A DNA stretch of 39,716 nt from Bacteroidota bacterium (GTDB lineage Bacteria > Bacteroidota > Bacteroidia > B-17B0 > Aurantibacillaceae). The first letter of the stretch is position 1, and every line of letters begins with the position of its first letter. Of the stretch, positions 1-9,252 are shown piece after piece. The notes below the pieces were generated by a model that saw only the letters and a list, made by a program, of their open reading frames with translations, was not told the origin of the DNA and made no database searches. Position numbers and translations under genes: made by a program. The stretch spans positions 1-39,716 of the forward strand of contig JAJNBG010000033.1 in NCBI GenBank assembly GCA_021155905.1, given 5' to 3'.

Positions 1-307
1 TGTTACTACGAAGTAAATAAAATTATTAACGCTAACTAATTTCCAAGCAGTTATTTTATTAACATAAAATTGTTGAAATTGTTAATACCAGTTTTTTGAA
101 ATCACATTCAAAAATACAATTCGTAAAATGAATGTCGATTAAAAAAATCAAATGCTCTGAATATATTGATTTTACTATATATTCAAGAGGTCGTGATTTT
201 TATTTTATCTGGTTGAACAGTCATTTAAACTTTATAAGTTCAAATAAATGAAATTGATGGTCTAAAATTATTTTTGAAAATATTTTCTAAGATAATAGGA
301 TGAGAGT
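1..307. other. AT-rich non-coding stretch at window edge
   Basis: No convincing reading frame, RNA gene or strong promoter was found here. The stretch is AT-rich and lies downstream of the minus-strand lipoprotein gene that ends at 308. No GC-rich terminator hairpin is visible behind that gene. Confidence 0.5.
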
Positions 308-1975
308 CTATTTCACGATCCATTCGTTTTCAATTTCCCAACCCGCTAATAATTTTATAGGAGAAGCATTCACGAAAATTATCTCTGGCTGTTGCTTTGA
401 AAAATAATCACCAGTGTCAAAATGCCCATTTTTATTGGCATCTTCAACGATACGGATAAAATAATTTCCAGGGAATAAGTTTTTATACTCTATTAATTTT
501 TCTGAAGTGGAGGCTAAAGAGAATTCCACGGACCTTTCATCAACGATTTGCTCTTTGTCATTTAATAACCGAATGATGTAATTCTCTTTCCTGGGAAAAA
601 AGAGTTTCATTTTTAACTGCGCGTGATCTTCGATGGCTGTCGTTTTAAACTGATAGATTACCGAATCATTACTCCGTTGATCGTCCGAAGCGAAAGCATT
701 CTTATTAATCGTTAGTGCATAAGCCATTTCAGGTTTTAAGTCTGCTTTGATCTTAAATGAAGTTATCCATCCAGTATTCTTTAAGATTGTAACAGGCAAC
801 TTTTTAGAAGTAGAGTCTGACTTCTCTATCAGCGTAATTTTATCTTCCAACAGATTGTCGGAATTCATGGGAACATTTAAGTTAATTACAGGCATTTCAT
901 AGAAAGGAAACATTGACGTGAGATTAGTTTGTAGAACATATCGAATCTCTTTGTTCTTAAGGCGTTTTTCAAAAGAGGTTTTATTGATGAGTTTAATTTG
1001 AAGTGTATCTGCTTTCCGTGACTCATAGCTAACAACTGTTTGCAACGTATCAAACCAGTTTTGGTAGTAAATCGTAAGTGTATCCTTCAGCCTGTTTTGT
1101 TTATAGTCGATCATACCCTTTGCAACTACATCTTTAATATCAGAATGGGGTTTATTATATATGATGTTGACTTTTCCATACTCCGGCGAAAAAGACTTCT
1201 TAATAAAACTCCTGGATGGAATCTCCTTAAACAAGTTTAAAGCAATGGAAGTAGAATCTCCCGCTTTCACATAATCTTTTTCAAAAGCAATTTGCTCTTC
1301 CGAACCATCATACAACAGATTTTTATTCTGATCGCTGATCCCTATAATTTTAAATGAGGCTCCGGGTAAATAATTAAACCTGAAATTACCTTCTGCATCT
1401 GTTTTTGAAATATATAAAGGTTTATCCTTATAGATAACGCTATCAGCGGTATTCGTATTATATAGTCCAACTAACACCTGGACCGCGGGTTTCTGATCAA
1501 TTGCATTTAAAATCCGGCCACTCAGCTTTAAACTATCAATGCTTGAACCTGTGCTAAAAATATATTCAAAATTTTGCAATACGTTCGCCTCATTCAAATC
1601 GGTTATGGCATTACCAAAGGCCAACTTATAAGTGGTATTTGGGAGGAGCGTTTCACTAAACGTAATTTTCAATTTCTTTCCGGCAACCTGGATCTCCGGC
1701 ATTTCTTTAGTTTGCGGAGTAATGATAAACTGATTGGCAACATCTTTCAATGCTATATATTCATCAAATTCAACTGAAATTGTTCTTGAGTTGAAATTGA
1801 CCGAAGCATTTTCCGGAGAATATGCAATTGGTTTCGGAGATGTCATGTCTTTCCTGCCACCTGTTAACGGCGTGATCTGAGCACAACGGGCACTAAACAG
1901 AATAAGACATATATATATGACTAACTTTTGCAATTTTCTTACAAAGAAAGGGATTTTTTGGAAAAGACTGTACAT
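308..1975 (-). CDS. Ig-like (Big_5) domain lipoprotein
   Basis: Predicted surface or periplasmic lipoprotein of about 556 residues. From the ATG at 1975 the protein has a basic, hydrophobic leader ending in the lipobox-like FSARC, with Cys31 as the lipidated residue. A proline-rich stretch and a bacterial Ig-like domain (about residues 38-140) follow, with the usual 'PENASVNF ... VEFDEYI' and 'LLPNTTYKLAFG' pattern. The rest is beta-rich, with an EF-like 'DANKNGHFDTGDY' motif near the C-terminus. The frame stays open to an ATG at 2053, but that start would overlap the clpP promoter and put 26 poorly hydrophobic residues before the leader, so 1975 is preferred. Proteins with this layout are common in Bacteroidota; no biochemical role is known to me. 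It is divergent from clpP. Confidence 0.75.
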   Translation of the reverse strand: MYSLFQKIPFFVRKLQKLVIYICLILFSARCAQITPLTGGRKDMTSPKPIAYSPENASVNFNSRTISVEFDEYIALKDVANQFIITPQTKEMPEIQVAGKKLKITFSETLLPNTTYKLAFGNAITDLNEANVLQNFEYIFSTGSSIDSLKLSGRILNAIDQKPAVQVLVGLYNTNTADSVIYKDKPLYISKTDAEGNFRFNYLPGASFKIIGISDQNKNLLYDGSEEQIAFEKDYVKAGDSTSIALNLFKEIPSRSFIKKSFSPEYGKVNIIYNKPHSDIKDVVAKGMIDYKQNRLKDTLTIYYQNWFDTLQTVVSYESRKADTLQIKLINKTSFEKRLKNKEIRYVLQTNLTSMFPFYEMPVINLNVPMNSDNLLEDKITLIEKSDSTSKKLPVTILKNTGWITSFKIKADLKPEMAYALTINKNAFASDDQRSNDSVIYQFKTTAIEDHAQLKMKLFFPRKENYIIRLLNDKEQIVDERSVEFSLASTSEKLIEYKNLFPGNYFIRIVEDANKNGHFDTGDYFSKQQPEIIFVNASPIKLLAGWEIENEWIVK

Positions 1976-2052
1976 ATATATAATACACGCATTATTATAT
2001 AATTTACACATACAATCCTGCCGTTTTGGCGTTAAAAACTTTTTGGCATTCA

Positions 2053-2084
2053 TTTGGCTTTAGAGTTTCCAACAAGTATATTTG
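2053..2084 (+). promoter_or_regulatory. clpP promoter, Bacteroidota type
   Basis: TTTG at 2053-2056 and TATATTTG at 2077-2084 are separated by 20 bases. This matches the -33/-7 consensus of the Bacteroidota primary sigma factor exactly. Transcription would start near 2090, giving a leader of about 16 nt before the clpP ATG at 2106. Confidence 0.7.
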
Positions 2085-2105
2085 TTTAACAAAAACCCAA
2101 TCTTT

Positions 2106-2786
2106 ATGTTTGATCAAAATGAATTTAAAAAATATGCCACCAAACATGTTGGCATTAGCAGTTTAACTTATGACAGTTATGTATCTGCTATTACTCCCGG
2201 AATTAGAAATTTAACTCCAAATATTATTGAAGAAAGACAATTGAACGTATCTGTATTAGACGTTTTTTCTCGATTGATGATGGACCGTATTATTTTCTTA
2301 GGAACCGGCATCAATGATCAGGTTGCAAATATCGTACAGGCTCAGTTATTGTTTTTGGAATCTGTAGATTCTAAAAAAGACATCCAGATTTATTTAAACT
2401 CTCCGGGCGGCTCTGTATATGCCGGTTTAGGTATATATGACACAATGCAAATTATCAAACCGGATGTTGCAACTATTTGTACAGGTATGGCTGCCAGTAT
2501 GGGTGCCGTATTACAATGTGCTGGCGCAAAAGGAAAACGTACTGCATTGAAACATGCCCGTGTGATGATTCACCAGCCTTTGGGAGGTGCAGAAGGACAA
2601 GCTTCTGATATCGAAATTACAGCGCGCGAGATTCAAAAACTGAAAAAAGAACTATATGAGATCATTGCTTTACATAGTGGCCAGACTTATGAAAAAGTAT
2701 GGGCGGACAGTGATCGTGACTACTGGATGATTGCTCAGGAAGCGAAAGATTATGGAATGATTGATGAAGTTTTAATGAAAAAATAA
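2106..2786 (+). CDS. clpP: ATP-dependent Clp protease proteolytic subunit
   Basis: Serine protease that forms the tetradecameric chamber working with ClpX/ClpA-type unfoldases to degrade tagged and misfolded cytosolic proteins. The catalytic triad is visible: Ser131 in GMAASMGA, His156 in VMIHQPLGG, and Asp205 in DRDYWM. The strand-forming NSPGGSVYAGLGIYDTMQ segment is intact. The protein is 226 residues, with the N-terminal extension usual in Bacteroidota. A TTG eight codons upstream (2082) is in frame but lies inside the -7 box, so the ATG at 2106 is used. No clpX follows; the gene is monocistronic, with its own promoter and a strong terminator at 2798-2833. Confidence 0.97.
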   Translation: MFDQNEFKKYATKHVGISSLTYDSYVSAITPGIRNLTPNIIEERQLNVSVLDVFSRLMMDRIIFLGTGINDQVANIVQAQLLFLESVDSKKDIQIYLNSPGGSVYAGLGIYDTMQIIKPDVATICTGMAASMGAVLQCAGAKGKRTALKHARVMIHQPLGGAEGQASDIEITAREIQKLKKELYEIIALHSGQTYEKVWADSDRDYWMIAQEAKDYGMIDEVLMKK

Positions 2787-2797
2787 AATGAGTAACT

Positions 2798-2833
2798 AAA
2801 AAAGCCCCGATATGAACTATCGGGGCTTTTTTT
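2798..2833. terminator. Bidirectional intrinsic terminator after clpP
   Basis: A 15-bp stem (AAAAAAGCCCCGATA, 2798-2812) pairs with 2818-2832 across a five-base loop, with T runs on both strands. It can stop clpP from the left and the minus-strand phosphoesterase operon from the right. Confidence 0.9.
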
Positions 2834-2859
2834 ATTTGAACTGAGTTTTTTATAATCCG

Positions 2860-3408
2860 CTAAGACTCTGCCAAGAATGAAAAGTCTTTCAAAACAGTCC
2901 AATGATCCTTCTGATGCTTAAGCAGTGAAAAGCTATTGCAGGTAAACTCTGCTTTAAAAGGTTTTGCTTGATACTCATCCCAGACTTTATAAAAAACAAC
3001 TTTCTTAAGATCCCTGAAAGCAACTGTAATATGTGGATGAAAGCCTCTCAAGTCATCGGACTGGTTAAACAAACCAAGTTGACGTTTGACATGCATCACT
3101 AGCTGCTTTTGCAATTCAAAGAGTTTATCCTGCTCAACAACATTAATGAAAACCACTCGCGGCTCAAAACAACTATAATCATCCAGCACTATTTGAAACT
3201 GACCATCAAACCGGAACGCTTCTAAACATGAAATTAATTTAGTCTCCTTCTCTTCTTCAAATGAAAAAGGCATATGAAGCGTGATATGTGCCGGAGACTG
3301 AAGTGCCCCTTTAGTAAGGTAGTTTTTAAATATGGCCGACTTGATGTCGTGAATTTCTGACAATAAAGGCTCAGGAGGCACAACCGCTATAAAATATTTC
3401 TGCAGCAT
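2860..3408 (-). CDS. 2H phosphoesterase (2'-5' RNA ligase / LigT family)
   Basis: Cytosolic enzyme of 182 residues from the 2H family, which hydrolyses or forms 2'-5' or cyclic phosphodiester bonds in RNA or nucleotides. Both signature HxT motifs are present and well spaced: His41-Ile-Thr43 (AHITLHMPF) and His126-Ile-Thr128 (HPHITVAFRDL). The substrate cannot be told from sequence; members include cyclic-phosphodiesterases and tRNA-fragment ligases. The start is one base away from the end of the upstream phosphatase gene on the same strand, so the two are almost certainly co-transcribed and translationally coupled. Confidence 0.85.
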   Translation of the reverse strand: MLQKYFIAVVPPEPLLSEIHDIKSAIFKNYLTKGALQSPAHITLHMPFSFEEEKETKLISCLEAFRFDGQFQIVLDDYSCFEPRVVFINVVEQDKLFELQKQLVMHVKRQLGLFNQSDDLRGFHPHITVAFRDLKKVVFYKVWDEYQAKPFKAEFTCNSFSLLKHQKDHWTVLKDFSFLAES

Positions 3409-3409
3409 C

Positions 3410-5590
3410 TTAAAATTTAATCCCGATCACTAATACATCATCAACCTGTTCGAGCGTCCCTTTCCAGGATGAAAATTCTGCCTCCAGTTGAACTTTCTGT
3501 TTTTCTATTGGAGTGCTATTGAAACCAAGCAAAATGTCATTAAGTTTTTTGTATTTAAACTTTTTCCCTTTAGGTCCGCCAAACTGATCTGCGAAGCCAT
3601 CCGTATATAAATATAATGCATCGCCTTGCTTCAATTCAATCGAGTGTAATGAGAACGATTCGGTTCTTTCGCCTTTACCAACCGGCATTTTGTCTTTCGG
3701 CAATTCAGTGATTTCATTATCGCGGATCAATACGGGTTCATTGTTGGCAGCAGCATAAGTTATAGTTTGCAGTCCGGATCCGGAGCTTAAACTAGTGTCA
3801 ATACAAATTAAAATTCCATCCATTCCGTCTTTTTGTCCTCCGTCGCTGATGGTTGAAATCAAACGCTGTCGCACATAATTAAAAATCTCGTGCGGTTTTT
3901 CAATATGCTTTTCTTTAATGGCTTCGCTCAAAAATCCCATATTTAACAAACTCATGAAGGCTCCCGGGACACCATGTCCGGTACTATCACACACCGCCAG
4001 GTAAAATTTATCGTTGTATGTAGTTGCCCAATAAAAATCTCCGCTTACAATATCCTTTGGTTGAAACAGAATAAAATTATCAGGGATAGTCTCTGATATC
4101 ACATCCGCATTCGTAATTAATGCGGTTTGAATGCGCTTGGCATAATGAATGGAGTCGAGGGTTTCTTTTTGATGCTCTTCAACCAGTTCCTTTTGCTTCT
4201 GTAATTCAGTTTTTTGCTCCTGAATTAAATGATTTTGTTTTTTTGTGACTTTAAAACGATTAAACATAAAGGCGCCAAATAATCCTACCAACAAAAGTCC
4301 CCCATACAAAGCAAATCGTTGTGTTTTTTCCTGTTTTAGCTGAGCCGTGGTAACCTTTTTTTCTTCAAAAATTTTAACGCTATCTTCAGCCGCTTTTTTC
4401 TCATATATATATTGAAATTGTTTTTGAAGAGCTGCTTTTCTGTTATTCTGGCTTTTCAAGCTATCCCGCATGGTTATTTCCAGCTCATACATTTTAAAAG
4501 CATCTTCAAATTTGTTGAGTTGCCTGTAAATATTTTTTAAAGTACTGGCATTTCTCAAAATGAGTTCAGGTTGTCCAACCTCTTTTGCAATATCCATGCT
4601 GTTATTGGCAGCAGACAATGCCGCTTTTATGTTTCCTTGTTTTAAAAATAAATTGGAAATATTATTTATAGCATAGGCACCTCCAACCCTATTGCCAACC
4701 TCATTGTGCAGTTTAAGGCTCTGCTCAAAATACTCCATGGCCTTTACTGTACTATCATCAATATCTTTATAGATGATAGCAATATTATTTAATGAATATG
4801 CCATCCCTCTTTTATCCTGAATTTCCGTTTGGATTTTTAAGCTTTTCTCATAGTAGCCCAAAGCAATTTCTTTTCCTTTACGCAGACACTCTTTTTTTTC
4901 TTCTACACAAGCAGGATTTCCATGTTTGTCATAAATATTTCCAATATTATTCAAAGACTGTGATTCACCTCGCTTATCCCCTGTTTCCTTTCTATACTTC
5001 AAACTTTTATTATAATACTCCAGCGCTTTTGTAATTTCACCCTGATTTGTATAGAGATACCCAATATCATTTAGCGACATGGCAATCTCTGACTTATCAT
5101 TAATCTCCTCCTGTATTTTCAATGCTTTATGGTAATATTCCAAAGCCATGGGAACATCTCCACTATTGTCATACGTATATCCAAGATTATGAAACGCACT
5201 TGCCATTCCGATTTTGTAATGATTTTCGATATGAGCGTCCAGGCTTTTTAAATAATATTGGATGGCAGTGCTAATATCGCCTTGCTCTCCCTTAATGATA
5301 CCTATATTATTCAATGCCGATGCCTTCGCTTTTAATAAAGCAGTTTTTTCAGCTGCATTGGCTTTTTTCAAAGCCTTATCGACCAACTCAATCGTTTTCG
5401 CACTTAGAGGAATAACGGTATCCGGCTTGGATTCATATAGCGTTTCAGCAATAACAACTAACAGGTTGCATTTTGTTGTGTCATTTTTTGCCTTGGTTAA
5501 TTCATTTTTTAAAGAATCGAGAGCCGTTATCTGAGCATTCGATAATGAACACGAAAGAATAAAAAGCAATAAAAAAATGTATTTTTTCAT
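3410..5590 (-). CDS. TPR-repeat membrane protein with SpoIIE/PP2C phosphatase domain
   Basis: Signalling phosphatase of 726 residues. A signal peptide (MKKYIFLLLFILSCSLSNAQ) is followed by about eight tetratricopeptide repeats (roughly residues 60-400, with recurring 'LNNIGxIY...ALEYYxKSLK'). One transmembrane helix lies near 420-440, then a coiled coil, then a C-terminal PP2C-type SpoIIE domain. Metal-binding motifs of that domain are visible: DIVSGDFYW, VCDSTGHGVPGAFMSLL, LYTDGFADQFGG and VDDVLVIGIKF. By analogy the external TPRs sense a partner and the cytosolic domain dephosphorylates a Ser/Thr protein. The ATG at 5590 directly precedes the signal peptide; a TTG at 5605 is rejected. It is the first gene of an operon with the 2H phosphoesterase. 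Confidence 0.93.
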   Translation of the reverse strand: MKKYIFLLLFILSCSLSNAQITALDSLKNELTKAKNDTTKCNLLVVIAETLYESKPDTVIPLSAKTIELVDKALKKANAAEKTALLKAKASALNNIGIIKGEQGDISTAIQYYLKSLDAHIENHYKIGMASAFHNLGYTYDNSGDVPMALEYYHKALKIQEEINDKSEIAMSLNDIGYLYTNQGEITKALEYYNKSLKYRKETGDKRGESQSLNNIGNIYDKHGNPACVEEKKECLRKGKEIALGYYEKSLKIQTEIQDKRGMAYSLNNIAIIYKDIDDSTVKAMEYFEQSLKLHNEVGNRVGGAYAINNISNLFLKQGNIKAALSAANNSMDIAKEVGQPELILRNASTLKNIYRQLNKFEDAFKMYELEITMRDSLKSQNNRKAALQKQFQYIYEKKAAEDSVKIFEEKKVTTAQLKQEKTQRFALYGGLLLVGLFGAFMFNRFKVTKKQNHLIQEQKTELQKQKELVEEHQKETLDSIHYAKRIQTALITNADVISETIPDNFILFQPKDIVSGDFYWATTYNDKFYLAVCDSTGHGVPGAFMSLLNMGFLSEAIKEKHIEKPHEIFNYVRQRLISTISDGGQKDGMDGILICIDTSLSSGSGLQTITYAAANNEPVLIRDNEITELPKDKMPVGKGERTESFSLHSIELKQGDALYLYTDGFADQFGGPKGKKFKYKKLNDILLGFNSTPIEKQKVQLEAEFSSWKGTLEQVDDVLVIGIKF

Positions 5591-5670
5591 GGTATAGTGC
5601 AACAAATCTTTACTGAAAGTTTTGAATTTAACGAATTATAGATTTTGAAAGAATAGCCTCTTAAAAAATT

Positions 5671-5678
5671 TATATTTG
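5671..5678 (+). promoter_or_regulatory. -7 box of the msrC promoter
   Basis: TATATTTG matches TAnnTTTG exactly, 48 bases before the ATG at 5726. The nearest TTTG (5644-5647) is 23 bases upstream, longer than the usual 19-21, so the -33 element is uncertain. Confidence 0.5.
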
Positions 5679-5725
5679 TATATAAAAATAAACAAATTTC
5701 ATTAGCACAAATAATATAATTTATA

Positions 5726-6202
5726 ATGGCAGAAGATATCCTAATTCATGGTGTTACAAAAGAAGAAAAATACCAATCACTGATTCCGCAAATAACCGCA
5801 TTGATTGAAGGTGAAGCGGATAACATTGCGAATATGGCAAATATTTGTGCGGCACTTAAATTCGGACTCGATTTTTTCTGGGTAGGTTTTTACCTGGTAA
5901 AAGGTGAACAACTGGTTTTAGGTCCGTTTCAGGGCCCAGTAGCCTGCACAAGAATCAACTTAGGAAAAGGTGTCTGCGGAACGTCCTGGAAAAATAACCA
6001 GATTATTATCGTGGATGACGTTGATCAGTTTCCCGGGCATATTGCCTGTAGTTCATTATCCAAATCAGAAATTGTTCTGCCACTTTACAATATAAAAAAA
6101 GAAATTATTGGTGTGTTGGATGTGGACAGTGAAAAGTATGCAACTTTTGATACAGTGGACGAAAAGTATTTAATGCAAATACTTCAGTTATTAAAGTTGT
6201 AA
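5726..6202 (+). CDS. msrC: Free methionine-(R)-sulfoxide reductase (GAF domain)
   Basis: Reduces free L-methionine-(R)-sulfoxide with electrons from thioredoxin, part of cytosolic oxidative-damage repair. The 158-residue protein is a single GAF domain with the diagnostic fRMsr signature: WVGFYL, LGPFQGPVAC (Cys74), GKGVCG (Cys84) and FPGHIAC (Cys108). The cysteine spacings (10 and 24) match Cys84/94/118 of the E. coli enzyme. That separates it from ordinary signalling GAF proteins, which lack these cysteines. It stands alone with its own promoter-like sequence upstream; the acyl-CoA synthetase gene follows after 81 bases. Confidence 0.93.
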   Translation: MAEDILIHGVTKEEKYQSLIPQITALIEGEADNIANMANICAALKFGLDFFWVGFYLVKGEQLVLGPFQGPVACTRINLGKGVCGTSWKNNQIIIVDDVDQFPGHIACSSLSKSEIVLPLYNIKKEIIGVLDVDSEKYATFDTVDEKYLMQILQLLKL

Positions 6203-6283
6203 TACTTTTAAGACATCGCATTTGTAAATTAGCACAATTTTCGTAATCTTTGATTAGTAAACTAACCTGATTAAAATTAGAAA

Positions 6284-8059
6284 ATGGAGATAACACGGGT
6301 ATTTGATATTTTAGAATCATACACAACTAAATTCAGGAAAGACGATGTCTTATCTGCCAAAGAAAATAAACAATGGAAAAAGTATAGCAGCGATGACCTG
6401 ATCAATTATTCCAATCTGGTGAGCTATGGCTTGCTGGCTCTTGGATTGACGGACAAGGATAAAGTTGCCATCATTTCTAATAACCGGCCCGAATGGAATT
6501 TTTGTGATTTCGGTTGCCAGCAGGTCAATATTGTTACCGTTCCCATTTTTCCAACAATAAGTAATACGGATCTTCAGTTCATCTTAAATCATGCGGAAGT
6601 AAAAGCCGTTTTTATTTCTGATAAAGCGATCTACACTAAATTAGTTGCTATTGAAAAAGAAATTCCACATTTAAAACACATCATTAGTTTTAATCCTATT
6701 GAAGGGATTATGTCGTTTGCAGATTTTTTAGAATTAGGTAAACAAAATGAAGTTGCTGAAAAACTAATTGAGATTAAAGCATCGATATTTCCTTCCAATC
6801 TGTTAACCATACTATACACGTCAGGTACAACAGGAACTCCCAAAGGCGTTATGATCACGCATCACAACCTGGTATCAAATATTTTAGCGGTACAGGATTT
6901 TGCTCCTTTTGAAAGCTGGTGGAAAGCCTTGAGTTTTTTACCACTCAATCATGTTTATGAACGCATGGTTTGCACCCTCTATTTATATAAAGGGATTTCT
7001 GTGTATTATGCGGAAGGCCTTGAAACCATAGGTGACAATTTAAAAGAAATCCGGCCACAAATATTTGTATCTGTACCGCGTTTAATTGAACGCGTTTACG
7101 AAAAAATTACAGCCACCGGCGAAAAACTAACCGGCTTCAAACGGAAAATTTTTGACTGGAGCATGCGTCTTGCAAATCAGTATGAACTAAATAACCAAAA
7201 CGGCATGTGGTATAAAATCCAACATAAAATTGCCGACAAACTGGTGTTCAGCAAATGGCGTGCTGCCGTTGGAGGTGAACTCGTTTGCATTGCGTCAGGA
7301 GGCGCTGCTCTCAATCCTAAACTGGAGCGGATATTTTTATGTGCAAATATTATTTGCCTTCAGGGTTATGGTTTAACAGAAACCTGTGTCGTTGTGAGTG
7401 TAAATCATTTTGGAGAAGACAATATCCGTATTGGAACATGCGGGCCCGTGATTGATAATGTTTCCGTAAAAATAGCTGAAGAGGACGGTGAAATATTAGT
7501 GAAAGGACCCAACGTGATGCTTGGGTATTACAAAAACCCTGAAGCTACTGCTGAAGTTATGGATAGTGAAGGATGGTTTCATACAGGCGATGTAGGTACT
7601 TTTATCGAAGGACGTTTTTTAAAAATAACGGACCGGAAAAAAGAGATCTTTAAAACCAGTGCAGGCAAATACATTGCTCCGTTGATGATCGAAAATAAAC
7701 TGAAAGAATGTCGTTATATTGAACAAAGCATGATCGTTGGAGAAAACCAAAAATTTGCGTCTGCGGTTATTGTTCCTTCCTTTACCAATTTTAAAGAGTA
7801 CTGCAAGGACCATCAAATTCCATGGACCACCAACGAAGAGATGAGCAAACATGAAGAATTGAAACGCATCATTAACGAGCATGTGAAAATCATGAACAAA
7901 TCGTTAGCTCCCTATGAACAATTAAAACGTGTGTCCATTTTAAGCAAAGAGTGGAGCATTGAAGGCGGAGAGCTTACTCCTAAAATGAGTTTGAAACGAA
8001 AAGTGATCAAGGAAAAAAACATGGAAGCCATCAATAAAATTTTTGCCGTAGAGGATTAA
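6284..8059 (+). CDS. Long-chain fatty acid-CoA ligase (AMP-forming)
   Basis: Activates long-chain fatty acids to acyl-CoA through an acyl-adenylate, at the cytosolic face of the membrane. The 591-residue ANL-superfamily protein carries the P-loop-like YTSGTTGTPKG (about residues 177-187), GYGLTET (about 361-367), WFHTGDVG (about 431) and the DRKKEIFKTSAGKYIAP hinge/lysine region. This longer form, with the KxxAPxxIE ending typical of eukaryote-like ACSL/FadD15 enzymes, is widespread in Bacteroidota. The ATG at 6284 fits the family start. mutY begins three bases after its stop, suggesting one transcript, although the functions are unrelated. Confidence 0.92.
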   Translation: MEITRVFDILESYTTKFRKDDVLSAKENKQWKKYSSDDLINYSNLVSYGLLALGLTDKDKVAIISNNRPEWNFCDFGCQQVNIVTVPIFPTISNTDLQFILNHAEVKAVFISDKAIYTKLVAIEKEIPHLKHIISFNPIEGIMSFADFLELGKQNEVAEKLIEIKASIFPSNLLTILYTSGTTGTPKGVMITHHNLVSNILAVQDFAPFESWWKALSFLPLNHVYERMVCTLYLYKGISVYYAEGLETIGDNLKEIRPQIFVSVPRLIERVYEKITATGEKLTGFKRKIFDWSMRLANQYELNNQNGMWYKIQHKIADKLVFSKWRAAVGGELVCIASGGAALNPKLERIFLCANIICLQGYGLTETCVVVSVNHFGEDNIRIGTCGPVIDNVSVKIAEEDGEILVKGPNVMLGYYKNPEATAEVMDSEGWFHTGDVGTFIEGRFLKITDRKKEIFKTSAGKYIAPLMIENKLKECRYIEQSMIVGENQKFASAVIVPSFTNFKEYCKDHQIPWTTNEEMSKHEELKRIINEHVKIMNKSLAPYEQLKRVSILSKEWSIEGGELTPKMSLKRKVIKEKNMEAINKIFAVED

Positions 8060-8062
8060 CAC

Positions 8063-9115
8063 ATGCCTCAAAGCCACCCTATTTCGGACCGTTTAATTTC
8101 CTGGTACAAAAAAAACAAGCGTGATCTTCCATGGAGAGATACAACTGATCCATACAAAATCTGGCTATCAGAAATTATCTTACAGCAAACGCAGGTTATA
8201 CAAGGACTGAGCTATTACAATAAATTTGTAGAAAATTTTCCGACGGTAACCCATCTGGCAAAGGCTCCGGAAGATAAAGTGATGAGGCTTTGGCAGGGCC
8301 TGGGATATTATTCGAGGGCGCGGAATTTACATGCAGCGGCAAAGGCCATCCAAACAACTTATAAGGGAAAATTTCCGGAAACCTACTCAACTATTAAAGA
8401 ACTCAAAGGTATTGGTGATTATACGGCTGCAGCCATTTCATCATTTGCATTTCAATTGCCCCACGCTGTAGTCGATGGAAATGTAAACAGAGTATTATCA
8501 AGGTTGTTCGATATTGACACACCAATTAACTCTACACAAGGCAAAAAGGAATTTCAGCTATTAGCAGATGAGTTGCTAAATAAGAAAAAGCCGGCATTAC
8601 ATAACAGTGCCATGATGGAATTTGGAGCCTTATGGTGCAAGCCTCAAAATCCAAAATGTGAAGACTGCCCTGTTCAGGAGTATTGCCTGGCATTTCAAAA
8701 TAATACCGTCTATCAAAGACCTGTTAAGGACAAAAAAATAAAAATAAAAGAACGGTTTCTGCATTATTTTATTTTCAACCATAAAGACTCTGTTTATATT
8801 CAAAAACGAACAGCAAAAGATATCTGGCAAAATCTTTATGAATTCTACCTGATTGAAACCACAGAAGCAACAAATCCTAAACAATTACTTAAACATCCGG
8901 CGATTAAAGGCTTAGGCTGTAAATTTAAAGTGAACTCTATTTCTGTAGCAAAAAAACATATCCTTTCACATCAGCATTTGCATGCTGTTTTTTATGATCT
9001 TGAAATAGACGCGCCTTTGAAAAACAGTTTGATCAAAATAAAACGGGACAAACTACAAACAATTGGATTCCCCCAGTTAATTATAAAGTACCTGGATCAA
9101 AAATCAAAGTTGTAG
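8063..9115 (+). CDS. mutY: Adenine DNA glycosylase MutY
   Basis: Removes adenine misincorporated opposite 8-oxoguanine, starting base excision repair. In 350 residues the protein holds catalytic Glu37 (SEIILQQTQV), the helix-hairpin-helix LKGIGDYTAAAI (about 114-125), the catalytic Asp138 (VVDGNVNR), and the 4Fe-4S ligands Cys192, Cys199, Cys202 and Cys208. These positions are the same as in E. coli MutY. The C-terminal NUDIX-like domain that reads 8-oxoG follows (about 230-345), including a histidine-rich KKHILSHQHLHAVF segment. It lies directly behind the acyl-CoA synthetase gene. Confidence 0.97.
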   Translation: MPQSHPISDRLISWYKKNKRDLPWRDTTDPYKIWLSEIILQQTQVIQGLSYYNKFVENFPTVTHLAKAPEDKVMRLWQGLGYYSRARNLHAAAKAIQTTYKGKFPETYSTIKELKGIGDYTAAAISSFAFQLPHAVVDGNVNRVLSRLFDIDTPINSTQGKKEFQLLADELLNKKKPALHNSAMMEFGALWCKPQNPKCEDCPVQEYCLAFQNNTVYQRPVKDKKIKIKERFLHYFIFNHKDSVYIQKRTAKDIWQNLYEFYLIETTEATNPKQLLKHPAIKGLGCKFKVNSISVAKKHILSHQHLHAVFYDLEIDAPLKNSLIKIKRDKLQTIGFPQLIIKYLDQKSKL

Positions 9116-9252
9116 GAAGTTTGAAAATTCGTTTCAAGACCGATTTTATGAGCAGATTATGTGTTTAAATGAGCCAATATGTACGCATTCACGCATAATT
9201 TATTTATTTTTGGCGGCACTAACTTAAGTTTCCGATCAATACCAAAAGCCCG

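Noticed and set aside
2082..2105. TTG start that would extend ClpP by eight residues
   Set aside because: It lies within the TATATTTG promoter box; the ATG at 2106 fits the family and the promoter.
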